The translations under genes and the position numbers were made by a program. The notes under the pieces were generated by a model. It did no database searches. It had not been told where the DNA came from and worked only from the letters and a program-made list of their open reading frames with translations. Below, piece by piece: positions 42,946 to 50,498 of a stretch of DNA of 64,000 bases (position 1 is its first letter; each line of letters starts with the position of its first letter). Source of the stretch: Anaerolinea thermolimosa (GTDB taxonomy: Bacteria > Chloroflexota > Anaerolineae > Anaerolineales > Anaerolineaceae); assembly GCF_001050195.2 (NCBI RefSeq), contig NZ_DF967965.1, forward strand, positions 3,378,442 through 3,442,441, read 5' to 3'.

Positions 42946-44545
42946 AGAAAGAGTGGTCGTTGTGGGTGCGGGCATGGCGGGGCTCACTGCGGCGGCATAT
43001 TTGGCTCGGGAGAATTTTGACGTTTTATTGCTGGATAAAAATGATCGGGTTGGAGGGCTGGTTGGTACTTTTGAGAATAAGGGGTTCTTCTTTGACTCGG
43101 GTCCCAGGGCGGTGGTCAATTCCGGTATTATCCAACCTATATTAAAAGATTTGGGAATTCAATGGGATTTTGTCAGGAATGTGATTTCGATTGGAATAGA
43201 AGACCATCTGTTCAGCATCCATTCGATGGATGATTTACAGGAATACCGACGAATATTAATCCAACTCTATCCTGAAAACAAAGAGGATATTGACCAGATC
43301 ATCGCTGAGATTTCCCGAATTTCTGAATACACCAGAGTGCTGTACGAATTTGACAACCCGAATTTTGTCGATTTGAAGCATGATAGGGCTTTTATCTTTA
43401 GAAAACTCATTCCCTGGACATTCAAGTTCTTAAACGCGCTTGCAAAACTCCATCAGTACAATGTACCGATGGAAGATTTTCTCAAAGCGCGCACAACCAA
43501 CCCATCCCTGATGGATATCTTAATCCAGCACTTTTTTAGAAAAACCCCCGCGAATTTTGCCCTGGGATATTTTTATGTGTATCTGGATTATCTCTACCCC
43601 AGAGGGGGAACGGGAGTTTTGAGCCATCTTCTGAAGGAGAAAATTCTTGAATGGGGTGGGGAGATTCAGTTAAATAAGACCATTGTGGAGATCGTTCCAT
43701 CTGAATCAAAAGTAATAGATTCGGAAGGTAAGATTTATCCCTATGACCATCTGATTTGGGCGGCAGATTTGAAAACCATGTACCAAAGGCTAAATCCGCT
43801 CAAACTGGATGCAACCACCGCCGCCAAAGTTAAAGCCGAGGCTCAGCGTAAACTGTCTTCCAAAGGGGCTGAATCGGTTTTCATCCTGTATCTGGGTGTA
43901 AACCGTCCGCCATCATTCTTCCAGCAAAATGGCGGAGAGCATTTGTTTTACACGCCTTCCCGGCAGGGGTTGGGGGCCATCAAACAGGAAGAAAGGATTC
44001 GCATCCTTGAAAAATTTGATCAATTATCGAAAGCCGAAATTCTCGCCTGGTTGGAAAAGTACCTGACACTGAATACCTTTGAAATTTCCGTGCCGGTACT
44101 TCGAGACCGCTCGCTGTCGCCGGAAGGGCAAAGTGGTGTCATGGCGAGTTGCCTCTTCGATTATGAAATCACCCAAAGGGCAGAGCAAGCGGGTTGGTAC
44201 GATGAATTTAAAGAATTCTGCGAGAATCGTATCATCCAAATTCTCTCAGAGTCAATTTATCCCCAAATCGAGAAAGATATCCTCTTTAAGTTTTCTTCCA
44301 CCCCACTCACCATCCAGAAAATATCCGGGAGTTCTGAGGGGGCCATTACCGGATGGTCGTTCGAAACGCCTTTACCAGTGATCAACACTTTGAAAGATAT
44401 TCCCAATTCAGTTCTGACTCCCCTGCCCAATATCTATCAGGCCGGGCAGTGGGTATATTCGCCTGCCGGTGTGCCGACGGCAATGCTGACAGGCTGGTAT
44501 GCAGCCCAAAGGGTCATGAAACAGACCAAGAAAATGAAAAGATGA
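42932..44545 (+). CDS. Phytoene desaturase/retinol saturase-like flavoprotein
   Basis: FAD-dependent oxidoreductase of 537 residues, CrtI/RetSat superfamily. The ADP-binding motif VVVVGAGMAGLTAAAYLARE is at residues 8-27, then LLDKNDRVGGLVGTFE and the GPRAVV pattern. The central YLYPRGGTGVLSHLL matches the conserved 'YP.GG' region. The C-terminal YQAGQWVYSPAGVPTAMLTG is the family FAD-binding end. The family desaturates carotenoids or reduces retinol-like double bonds. Together with the retinol dehydrogenase-like SDR upstream it suggests work on a polyene or lipid alcohol. No carotenoid genes (CrtB, CrtE) are seen. Confidence 0.88.
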   Translation: MKKDKERVVVVGAGMAGLTAAAYLARENFDVLLLDKNDRVGGLVGTFENKGFFFDSGPRAVVNSGIIQPILKDLGIQWDFVRNVISIGIEDHLFSIHSMDDLQEYRRILIQLYPENKEDIDQIIAEISRISEYTRVLYEFDNPNFVDLKHDRAFIFRKLIPWTFKFLNALAKLHQYNVPMEDFLKARTTNPSLMDILIQHFFRKTPANFALGYFYVYLDYLYPRGGTGVLSHLLKEKILEWGGEIQLNKTIVEIVPSESKVIDSEGKIYPYDHLIWAADLKTMYQRLNPLKLDATTAAKVKAEAQRKLSSKGAESVFILYLGVNRPPSFFQQNGGEHLFYTPSRQGLGAIKQEERIRILEKFDQLSKAEILAWLEKYLTLNTFEISVPVLRDRSLSPEGQSGVMASCLFDYEITQRAEQAGWYDEFKEFCENRIIQILSESIYPQIEKDILFKFSSTPLTIQKISGSSEGAITGWSFETPLPVINTLKDIPNSVLTPLPNIYQAGQWVYSPAGVPTAMLTGWYAAQRVMKQTKKMKR

Positions 44546-44662
44546 GATTTTCTCTCTCTGTTATTCCCGGGCGTGAAAGCCAAAGCGGAAAGGTCTTCTG
44601 ATGGTTTTGTGATACCAGGAAGGATTTTCCTCATCTTTGGGAGACCATTGTTCAGTATTGGG

Positions 44663-45091
44663 ATGGGCATGATGTTTGCAAAAATCGTTATCGTCGTTTT
44701 TGTTTTTCTGGAATTATCCAATCTACTGGCTTTGTATTTCTTTCCGGGCTCAAAAAGAGCCAATGCGGTGGGGGTGTTTTCTGCCTGGGAAAAGTCCAGG
44801 CAATATCCAGAAATCCATGATTTTATCCAGTATCTGGTTTACTGGGTGGCAGGCGCAAAATTAATCTTTATTTTTCTTCTGCTTGGGATTGTCTTGTTTG
44901 GTGACCTCACCTTGCAACGGATGAGCCTGCTTGCTGTGGCAATTGCCACCCTATCTTTTTACTGGCGTTTATTCCCGCTGATCCGGAAAATGGACCGGAA
45001 TGGACAAATTGAGCCCAGGAATTACTCGATAACCTTGGGAGTGATGATTTTTTCGTTAATCCTTTTGTTTGTCCTGGCGGCTTTGATTTGA
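44663..45091 (+). CDS. Small four-helix membrane protein
   Basis: A membrane protein of about 142 residues with four predicted helices: FAKIVIVVFVFLELSNLLAL, LVYWVAGAKLIFIFLLLGIV, LLAVAIATLSFYWRLFPLI and TLGVMIFSLILLFVLAALI. The start is uncertain: ATG 44663 or ATG 44669 are likely, while a GTG at 44573 would add a 30-residue tail; GGGAGA at 44640-44645 is a poorly spaced candidate ribosome site. It follows the flavoprotein by about 120 bases with similar base composition, so it may be the third gene of the island. Function unknown. Confidence 0.6.
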   Translation: MGMMFAKIVIVVFVFLELSNLLALYFFPGSKRANAVGVFSAWEKSRQYPEIHDFIQYLVYWVAGAKLIFIFLLLGIVLFGDLTLQRMSLLAVAIATLSFYWRLFPLIRKMDRNGQIEPRNYSITLGVMIFSLILLFVLAALI

Positions 45092-45225
45092 ATCATCGTT
45101 TTACCCGAAACAGGCCTGGTTTCCGGAAAGAAACGATATGAATCTATAGCCCTTTAAGGTGTGTTTTCCCGGCCATATCGTCAATGTGCCACGTCAATTC
45201 GATGGAATCCCTCAAGCCTGATTTG

Positions 45226-45542
45226 CTGAATATGTGATTGACCACCCAGCCTCGATTAAGCGTCCGCAAGCGTGGAAAACCGAATATGTGCGCACGCTCA
45301 AAGACGGCAAGGCCAGGGGGTTCCGGGCAAAGGCGTCGGCGACGCCCTGTCGCGGGTGAGCGATCCCCTGTGGCTGGATCACCTGTTCTTCGAAGGCCAT
45401 TGCCACCGGGCTGGCTTCGAAGAATCTTACCCTTTTGCGCACCTTTGCCGGACTGAAAAACCTGCCGGGTGAGCAGCCTTTGGTACTGAATCGCAAGTTC
45501 AGTGGTCTGGAATGGTTGCTCGCCCTGATGGAAGAAGTTTGA
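45226..45542 (+). pseudogene. Decayed gene with frameshifts, unidentified
   Basis: Three overlapping frames read like one broken protein: frame A has YVIDHPASIKRPQAWKTEY and VRTLKDGKARG, frame B has GDALSRVSDPLWLDHLFFE, frame C has AIATGLASKNLTLLRTFAG and ends LEWLLALMEEV-stop at 45540-45542. Codon use is GC-rich and protein-like, unlike the island. At least two frame changes would join them. I cannot name the family. It could also be a chance pattern, so confidence is modest. Confidence 0.4.
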
Positions 45543-45606
45543 GCCTTTTCATGGCCATTGTTCAACCTTCTGTCCAAACTCATGTCTGAAACTTCAGAAA
45601 ATCCCC

Positions 45607-45635
45607 TTGACGAAGGTTCGGGAGCGACCTATATT
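45607..45635 (+). promoter_or_regulatory. Promoter of fructose-bisphosphate aldolase/phosphatase leader
   Basis: TTGACG (45607-45612), 17-base spacer, TATATT (45630-45635). Start expected near 45642. Transcription would cross the leader hairpin at 45726-45756. Confidence 0.75.
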
Positions 45636-45641
45636 AAGAAT

Positions 45642-45725
45642 ATGTACTGATTAAGTCTACCTTCAAAGCGGGTTCTCCTCCGAGGTTGCGGCCTGTTCTT
45701 TGCAAATCGGAGAAACCCCCGGCGG
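45642..45725 (+). ncRNA. Structured leader of the fructose-bisphosphatase gene (candidate attenuator)
   Basis: A leader segment with pairing partners: GGGTT...AACCC and TCCGA...TCGGA enclose a GC-rich loop. GCGGCC at 45688-45693 could pair with GGCCGT at 45725-45730, which is part of the terminator stem. That mutual exclusion is the usual antiterminator pattern. No known riboswitch core is recognised. Inference from sequence only. Confidence 0.4.
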
Positions 45726-45756
45726 GCCGTCCGAATGAGAAACGGACGGCTTTTTT
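45726..45756 (+). terminator. Intrinsic terminator/attenuator in leader
   Basis: GCCGTCCG (45726-45733) pairs with CGGACGGC (45743-45750), then TTTTTT (45751-45756). It is 46 bases before the ATG of the gene. Confidence 0.85.
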
Positions 45757-45802
45757 ATGCTCTGGAACTGGTTTTCAGGTTCTTTCTTTATGGGAGGGAG
45801 CG

Positions 45803-46921
45803 ATGAACAAGCAAGTGACTGTCAGTGTTATCAAAGCCGATATTGGCGGATACGTGGGGCATTCGGCCATGCACCCCGGCCTGCTTGAGCGCGCCAGCCA
45901 GATGATGGAAGACTTCCGCTCGCGCCGGGTGCTGATCGACTTCCACGTCACATCCTGCGGCGATGATCTTCAGCTAATCATGACCCATACCTTTGGGGTT
46001 GATCACCCCCAGATTCACCAGCTGGCATGGGAGATCTTCCGGGAATGCACCGGCACGGCCAGAGAGCTCAAGCTCTACGGTGCCGGGCAAGACCTGCTGG
46101 CCGACGCCTTTTCGGGGAATGTGCGTGGTATGGGCCCGGGTGTGGCCGAAATGGAGATCACCGAGCGCGAGTCGGAACCGTTGCTCATCTTTATGGCCGA
46201 TAAAACCTCGGCCGGGGCATGGAACCTGCCGCTCTTCAAAATGTTTGCCGACCCGTTCAACACCGCCGGTCTGATCATTTCACCGGCCATGCACGCGGGC
46301 TTCCGGTTCGAGGTGCACGATGTGAAACAGCATCAGCGCATCTTCTTCAACACCCCTGAAGAAATGTACGATCTGCTGGTCTTCATCGGCGCCACCGGCC
46401 GCTACGTGATCAAAGCTGTGTACACCCGCGAGGGAGAGGTCGGCGCCGTGTCTTCTACCCAGCGGCTGGCGCTCATTGCCGGAAAATACGTCGGCAAGGA
46501 CGACCCGGTTTGCATTGTGCGCTCGCAGGGTAAGTTCCCGGCCGTGGGTGAGGTACTGGAGCCGTTCACCATGCCCCATATCGTCGAAGGCTGGATGCGC
46601 GGTTCACATTACGGGCCGTTGATGCCCACCTCTGTTCGGCAAGCCACCCCGGCGCGCTTCGATGGCCCCCCAAGGGTGATCTGCCTGGGGTTCCAGCTGG
46701 CAGAAGGCCGGCTGATCGGTCCGCGAGATATGTTTGACGACCCCAGCTTCGATGAGGTCCGCCGTCAGGTAAACATCCTGGCCGACCAGATGCGCCGCCA
46801 CGGGCCCTTCGAACCCCACCGCCTGCCTATGGACGAAATGGAATACACCACCCTGCCGCAGGTGATGGAAAAACTGCGCGACCGCTGGGAGGCCCTGCCA
46901 GAAACTTTGACCCCCGCCTGA
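45803..46921 (+). CDS. fbp: Archaeal-type fructose-1,6-bisphosphate aldolase/phosphatase
   Basis: Bifunctional class V FBPase of 372 residues. It makes fructose 1,6-bisphosphate from triose phosphates and dephosphorylates it, acting in gluconeogenesis. KADIGGYVGHSAMHP at the N-terminus, the GDDLQLIMTH region, and FMADKTSAGAWN (the Lys that forms the Schiff base in known members) are clear, along with the metal-binding Asp clusters. GGGAGGGAG precedes ATG 45803. The enzyme is found in archaea and deep-branching bacteria and fits an autotroph or acid-using heterotroph. The gene stands alone with its own leader. Confidence 0.94.
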   Translation: MNKQVTVSVIKADIGGYVGHSAMHPGLLERASQMMEDFRSRRVLIDFHVTSCGDDLQLIMTHTFGVDHPQIHQLAWEIFRECTGTARELKLYGAGQDLLADAFSGNVRGMGPGVAEMEITERESEPLLIFMADKTSAGAWNLPLFKMFADPFNTAGLIISPAMHAGFRFEVHDVKQHQRIFFNTPEEMYDLLVFIGATGRYVIKAVYTREGEVGAVSSTQRLALIAGKYVGKDDPVCIVRSQGKFPAVGEVLEPFTMPHIVEGWMRGSHYGPLMPTSVRQATPARFDGPPRVICLGFQLAEGRLIGPRDMFDDPSFDEVRRQVNILADQMRRHGPFEPHRLPMDEMEYTTLPQVMEKLRDRWEALPETLTPA

Positions 46922-46940
46922 CCCTGCCGCCTCTGAAATA

Positions 46941-46976
46941 AAGCCCCTGAGGGTGAAGAATCACCTTCAGGGGCTT
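46941..46976. terminator. Bidirectional terminator between fbp and GH4 gene
   Basis: A 16-base arm AAGCCCCTGAGGGTGA (46941-46956) pairs with TCACCTTCAGGGGCTT (46961-46976), loop AGAA, one mismatch pair. Convergent genes lie on both sides; T-rich ends are short. Confidence 0.85.
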
Positions 46977-47002
46977 GCTGTGTGCTCCACCCGGTGGGGG
47001 GG

Positions 47003-48394
47003 TTACTTCCAGAATTGCGGGAGATGCTCGCGGTAGGTAGTGAGGTAATCGTCCAGAATCTTCCCGGCCACGTCCAGGTCAGTAATCACAGGATCGAGTA
47101 AAAGACATTGCAAAGCCAGCTGGCGGTCTCCGTGGACGGCGGCATCCACACACAGGCGCACTACCGTCAATTCACGGCGGAGCAGTTCAGCCACCCCTTC
47201 AGGCAGGGTTCCCATCGTAAGCGGGCGTGGGCCAAGGCCGGTGAGCACGGCAGGCGTCTCTACAATGCTCCCCATCGGCAGGTTGGCAATCTGTCCTTCG
47301 TTAGGCAAATTGACCGCCAGATGGTAGCGGTTTTCCGCTCCCACAGCCGCCTCAATGACTTCCTGTGCCCCCTCACTGCTGGCGTCTTTAAGCGGCTCAA
47401 GGCTCAGCGTCCCTTCACCCATCTGCCGGATCGCCTCATGGCCTTCTCCCCGGTGGCGTTCGTTGGCGTCCCAGTCGTAAAGTTCAAGTTCGTATTTTTC
47501 CCACGGGCGGGTTTGCGGATCGGAGCACCACGGCAGATATTCATCGAGGTGCTCATCGCCGGGCACGGGCATTAACCCAAAAGCATCCATCACACGCCGG
47601 GTGAGGGGTTCCACCTGGGGCGGGGTACGCTTCCAGGCCTCGCGCAGAGCCGGGTAGAGGTCTTCACCTGTGCGCCGGTCGCGGATATCCACCACCCAGG
47701 TAAAATGATTCAACCCGGCGGCTTTAATATCTACAAGCTCAACCGCCTGACGTGCCAGCTGCCCCACCATGGGCCAGTATTTTTTATCCGCATGGGTAGA
47801 GAAATGTCCCTCTGGCCGCTCAATACCCAGCTCTTCGGCCATCACATAACCGACCATACCATAGGCGGCATAAATCTGATGGCACAACCCCACCACACGA
47901 ATTTTAGAGTAGCGTGCGATGGCATCGCAAATGCGCACCATGGGGTTGGTGAAGTTAATGAACCAGGCATCCGGGCAGGCACTCTCCATATCGTGGACAA
48001 TTTCCAGCACCGGCCCGATGTTGCGCGCGGCGTGGGCAAAACCGCCCGGGCCGCCGTTTTCGGCATAGGGCTGGCGCACGCCATACTTGAGCGGAATTTC
48101 GTAATCCATGCGCCAGAGGCGTTCACGCGGGGGAACTTCGATGGCCGAGACGACAAACTTCGTACCGGGGAGTGCCTCGGCATGATGGGTATGCGTGGTA
48201 AGGGTCATCCGGGCATCCCACTCGCGGTTGAGGCGCTCTGCCAGGCGGTGCATAAGGCCCAGTGCCTCGGCATTACGATCTACCAGCGCGATATGACTCC
48301 CGCGCAGGGCAGGGCTTTTCATCAGCGAGCCCAGGGTATTCAACCCAAAACTGGCACTTCCAGCGCCGATAACAGTGATTTTAGTCGGGGGCAT
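47003..48394 (-). CDS. GH4-family alpha-glucosidase/alpha-galactosidase
   Basis: NAD- and metal-dependent GH4 glycosidase of 463 residues. The NAD motif is ITVIGAGSASFGLNTLG at residues 6-22. FINFTNPMV, the metal-binding Cys in GLCHQIYAAYG and His in AAGLNHFTWVV are present. It hydrolyses glycosidic bonds by an oxidation-elimination route; the subgroup is the MelA-like alpha-galactosidase or alpha-glucosidase type. A second GH4 gene remnant and a ROK regulator lie upstream on the same strand. The divergent ABC importer probably feeds it. Confidence 0.92.
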   Translation of the reverse strand: MPPTKITVIGAGSASFGLNTLGSLMKSPALRGSHIALVDRNAEALGLMHRLAERLNREWDARMTLTTHTHHAEALPGTKFVVSAIEVPPRERLWRMDYEIPLKYGVRQPYAENGGPGGFAHAARNIGPVLEIVHDMESACPDAWFINFTNPMVRICDAIARYSKIRVVGLCHQIYAAYGMVGYVMAEELGIERPEGHFSTHADKKYWPMVGQLARQAVELVDIKAAGLNHFTWVVDIRDRRTGEDLYPALREAWKRTPPQVEPLTRRVMDAFGLMPVPGDEHLDEYLPWCSDPQTRPWEKYELELYDWDANERHRGEGHEAIRQMGEGTLSLEPLKDASSEGAQEVIEAAVGAENRYHLAVNLPNEGQIANLPMGSIVETPAVLTGLGPRPLTMGTLPEGVAELLRRELTVVRLCVDAAVHGDRQLALQCLLLDPVITDLDVAGKILDDYLTTYREHLPQFWK

Positions 48395-48427
48395 AAAAAA
48401 TCCTTTCGCAGATATCGTATCACCGCT

Positions 48428-48892
48428 CTACCAGTGGAGAGGCGGCAAAACATCCTTTTGCAGTTCACACATTTCATTAATCATTGCCACCGCATTGCGA
48501 TAGGGCGGGGTGGTTGGGTCAAGGAGCACCGCCTGAAGCAGTTTGTTCCGCGATTGCTCCACGTAAGCCTCAATGATCAGCTGATGAATGACCCCTTGAA
48601 GGCGGATCATTTCGGTGATTGCGGCCGGGAGGGGGGCCATCTGCCGGGGATGAAGCCCCGATCCATCGACCCGCGCCGGTAATTCCACCACCATATCCTC
48701 AGGCAGGCCGGGAATGCTCCCACGGTTGGGCAAATTCACCGCCAGCAATTCCCGCGGCGCATCGAACGCCATCGCTTCGATGATGGGAACCCCCATCTCA
48801 TGAGAGGGGCTCAATTCCTCCACGTTCAAAACGAGTTTCAGCAACAATCGAGGTAGCCCAGGGTTCTCCGCGCCGCGCGGCATGGAAAACAT
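48428..48892 (-). pseudogene. C-terminal remnant of a second GH4 glycosidase
   Basis: Only the last third of a GH4 enzyme remains. From about 48838 downward the frame reads SPSHEMGVPIIEAM, AVNLPNRGSIPGLPEDMVVE, and ends like the intact GH4 gene 34 bases downstream. The N-terminal NAD-binding domain and metal site are missing. The left part of this ORF overlaps the ROK gene in another frame and is not GH4-like. Thus the 5' part of this gene was deleted in the same event that removed the ROK 3' end. Confidence 0.8.
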
Positions 48893-49787
48893 CCTCGGCG
48901 CTCAACGCGGCAAGTTCCTCGGCAGGCCGCAGACCTTTCAGAACTTCACGGGCACGCGCGGCAATGCCCGTGCCTGAGGCTTTCTGTTCCAGCGCTCCGA
49001 AGCCGGGATACGTCTGTTCCAGGCTGAGTCGGTCGGGTAGCAGGTAGCCGATCTCACCGGCCATGTGATGCTTTCCACGATAGACCACACCGTCGATGAT
49101 CACCCCCGCGCCGATGCCCGTCCCGATGGCAATCAACACCAGGTTATAGAGGTCTGCCTCGGTGCCAAACCACAGCTCACCCAGCGCCGCCAGGTTGACG
49201 TCATTCTCAACCGCAACCGGATAGGCATAGAGCGCAGAAAGGCGCTCTTTCAGGGGGAATTCATCCCAGCTCAGGCTGGGGGCCATGGTGACCACCCCCG
49301 TTTCGGGATGGGTGATGCCGGGCACCCCCACGCCGATGCCAAGCAATTTACAGCCGGTACGTTCCGCGGCGGCAATGAGGGCATCAATGGCACGTTTTAA
49401 CTCCTGAAAGCTCTCTTCGGCGGTGGTCTGATGATGGTTGAAGTACATCTCTTCCAGAATAGTACCGTTAAGGTCAGCTACCGCTCCAAAGAGCTTGGTG
49501 CCGCCCAGGTCAATTCCCACAATGACAGACTCGCTTCCGTTGAATTCAATGAGGGTTCGTTTACGCCCGCCGCTCCAGGCTTTCTGATTGGCATCGCGCA
49601 CCAGGCCCTCGGCCATCAGCTCATCCACAACGCGCATGACGGTGGGCAGGCTGATCTGCAACTGGGCGGCCACTTCAGTACGTGAAATTGGCCCGTTGGT
49701 GCGGATCAGGTCGAGGATCGCGGCGCGGTTGATCCAGCGCATATCGGTTGCCGTAATCGTAGGGGAAAGGGGTCTTTTTCCAGACAA
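48798..49787 (-). CDS. ROK-family transcriptional regulator, C-terminally truncated
   Basis: ROK repressor/sugar kinase-like protein of 329 residues. A winged helix-turn-helix (ISRTEVAAQLQISLPTVMRVVDELM, about 34-58) is followed by the ROK domain, with VIVGIDLGGTKLFGAV, GVGVPGITHPETG, ENDVNLAALGE and GTGIGAGVIIDG. The usual CxCGxxGC zinc motif is replaced by DRLSLEQTYPGFGALEQ. The frame ends RFERGGIEPLS, unlike ROK, at about residue 318, so some 70 to 80 C-terminal residues are lost. The start is TTG 49787. It may still bind DNA. It likely regulated the GH4/ABC genes. Confidence 0.85.
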   Translation of the reverse strand: MSGKRPLSPTITATDMRWINRAAILDLIRTNGPISRTEVAAQLQISLPTVMRVVDELMAEGLVRDANQKAWSGGRKRTLIEFNGSESVIVGIDLGGTKLFGAVADLNGTILEEMYFNHHQTTAEESFQELKRAIDALIAAAERTGCKLLGIGVGVPGITHPETGVVTMAPSLSWDEFPLKERLSALYAYPVAVENDVNLAALGELWFGTEADLYNLVLIAIGTGIGAGVIIDGVVYRGKHHMAGEIGYLLPDRLSLEQTYPGFGALEQKASGTGIAARAREVLKGLRPAEELAALSAEDVFHAARRGEPWATSIVAETRFERGGIEPLS

Positions 49788-49800
49788 GTGTGTCTTTCCT

Positions 49801-49892
49801 TAAAATAATTCAGGGGGGAAATTTAATTATTTTCAGCGTGTAATACTTACTTAAGTTAAGAAAATAATAGCGAAGAGCCTCTTAAAAGTCAA
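49801..49892 (-). promoter_or_regulatory. Promoter and operator-like repeats of the ROK gene
   Basis: Minus-strand TTGACT (49887-49892), 17-base spacer, TATTAT (49864-49869). GAAAATAAT at 49860-49868 overlaps the -10. An inverted copy ATTATTTTC lies at 49826-49834, and a third AAAATAATT at 49802-49810. Autoregulation by ROK is inferred. Confidence 0.6.
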
Positions 49893-49993
49893 GAGGGGAA
49901 AAGTTTAAAGGCGGATCATCTTTTTTGTGACAGAGTTTGCCATGAAAATCCCACACTGGCGTCCCCGGGTTTCCAGGGGGGCTTAAAACCTAC

Positions 49994-50021
49994 TTGCGTT
50001 GCCCCAAAGATATGCTATACT
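49994..50021 (+). promoter_or_regulatory. Promoter of the ABC importer operon
   Basis: TTGCGT (49994-49999), 16-base spacer, TATACT (50016-50021). The leader to ATG 50499 is about 470 bases, in which no gene is seen. Confidence 0.7.
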
Positions 50022-50055
50022 TGGATTATTCCGCTTTATTTCTTTTGAATCCGAG

Positions 50056-50109
50056 TGAACGTTCTCATAAAAAGGGTAAAAATACTGAACGATTTTGTTA
50101 ACGTTCTCT
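50056..50109 (+). promoter_or_regulatory. Paired AACGTTCTC repeats in ABC leader
   Basis: AACGTTCTC occurs at 50058-50066 (inside TGAACGTTCTC) and 50100-50108 (inside GTTAACGTTCTC), 42 bases apart, close to four helical turns. The AACGTT core is typical of LacI-family operators. No LacI gene is in the window. Confidence 0.45.
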
Positions 50110-50498
50110 TGAACCTCCAGGGCAGATTTTTGTCTTCCATTTCAAACGAGCTTCGTCAAACCAGGAGAGGGTAAACCTGATTTTCTTCCAATTTTATCGA
50201 ACCCATCGCTACATTCTTTTGCACCTTAATCAAGTGAGCTCATGATTTGTAAAGGTTACCCCTGAGGCATGGACCATCTTGCTCTCTTCGCCCCAACCCG
50301 ATCTGTGCAACCCCAGGGGTATGACCTGGCTGGAAGCGGTGATCTTTCGTTCCTTTACGGTGATGAAGCAAATTCCACGATATGGCAGGTTGTCTCCCCA
50401 GAGCAACCCTGACAAACTGCTGAATAGTCATCGCAGAAAGCCTGATGTTTCCTGAAACTGAAACAGCCGTTTTGATCGTTCAACTGGGAGGATCCTCA
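50110..50498 (+). other. Long leader of the ABC operon, no gene seen
   Basis: About 390 bases with no convincing ORF. GTTTCCTGAAAC near 50450 is a small palindrome. GGGAGGATCCTC precedes ATG 50499. Confidence 0.4.
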
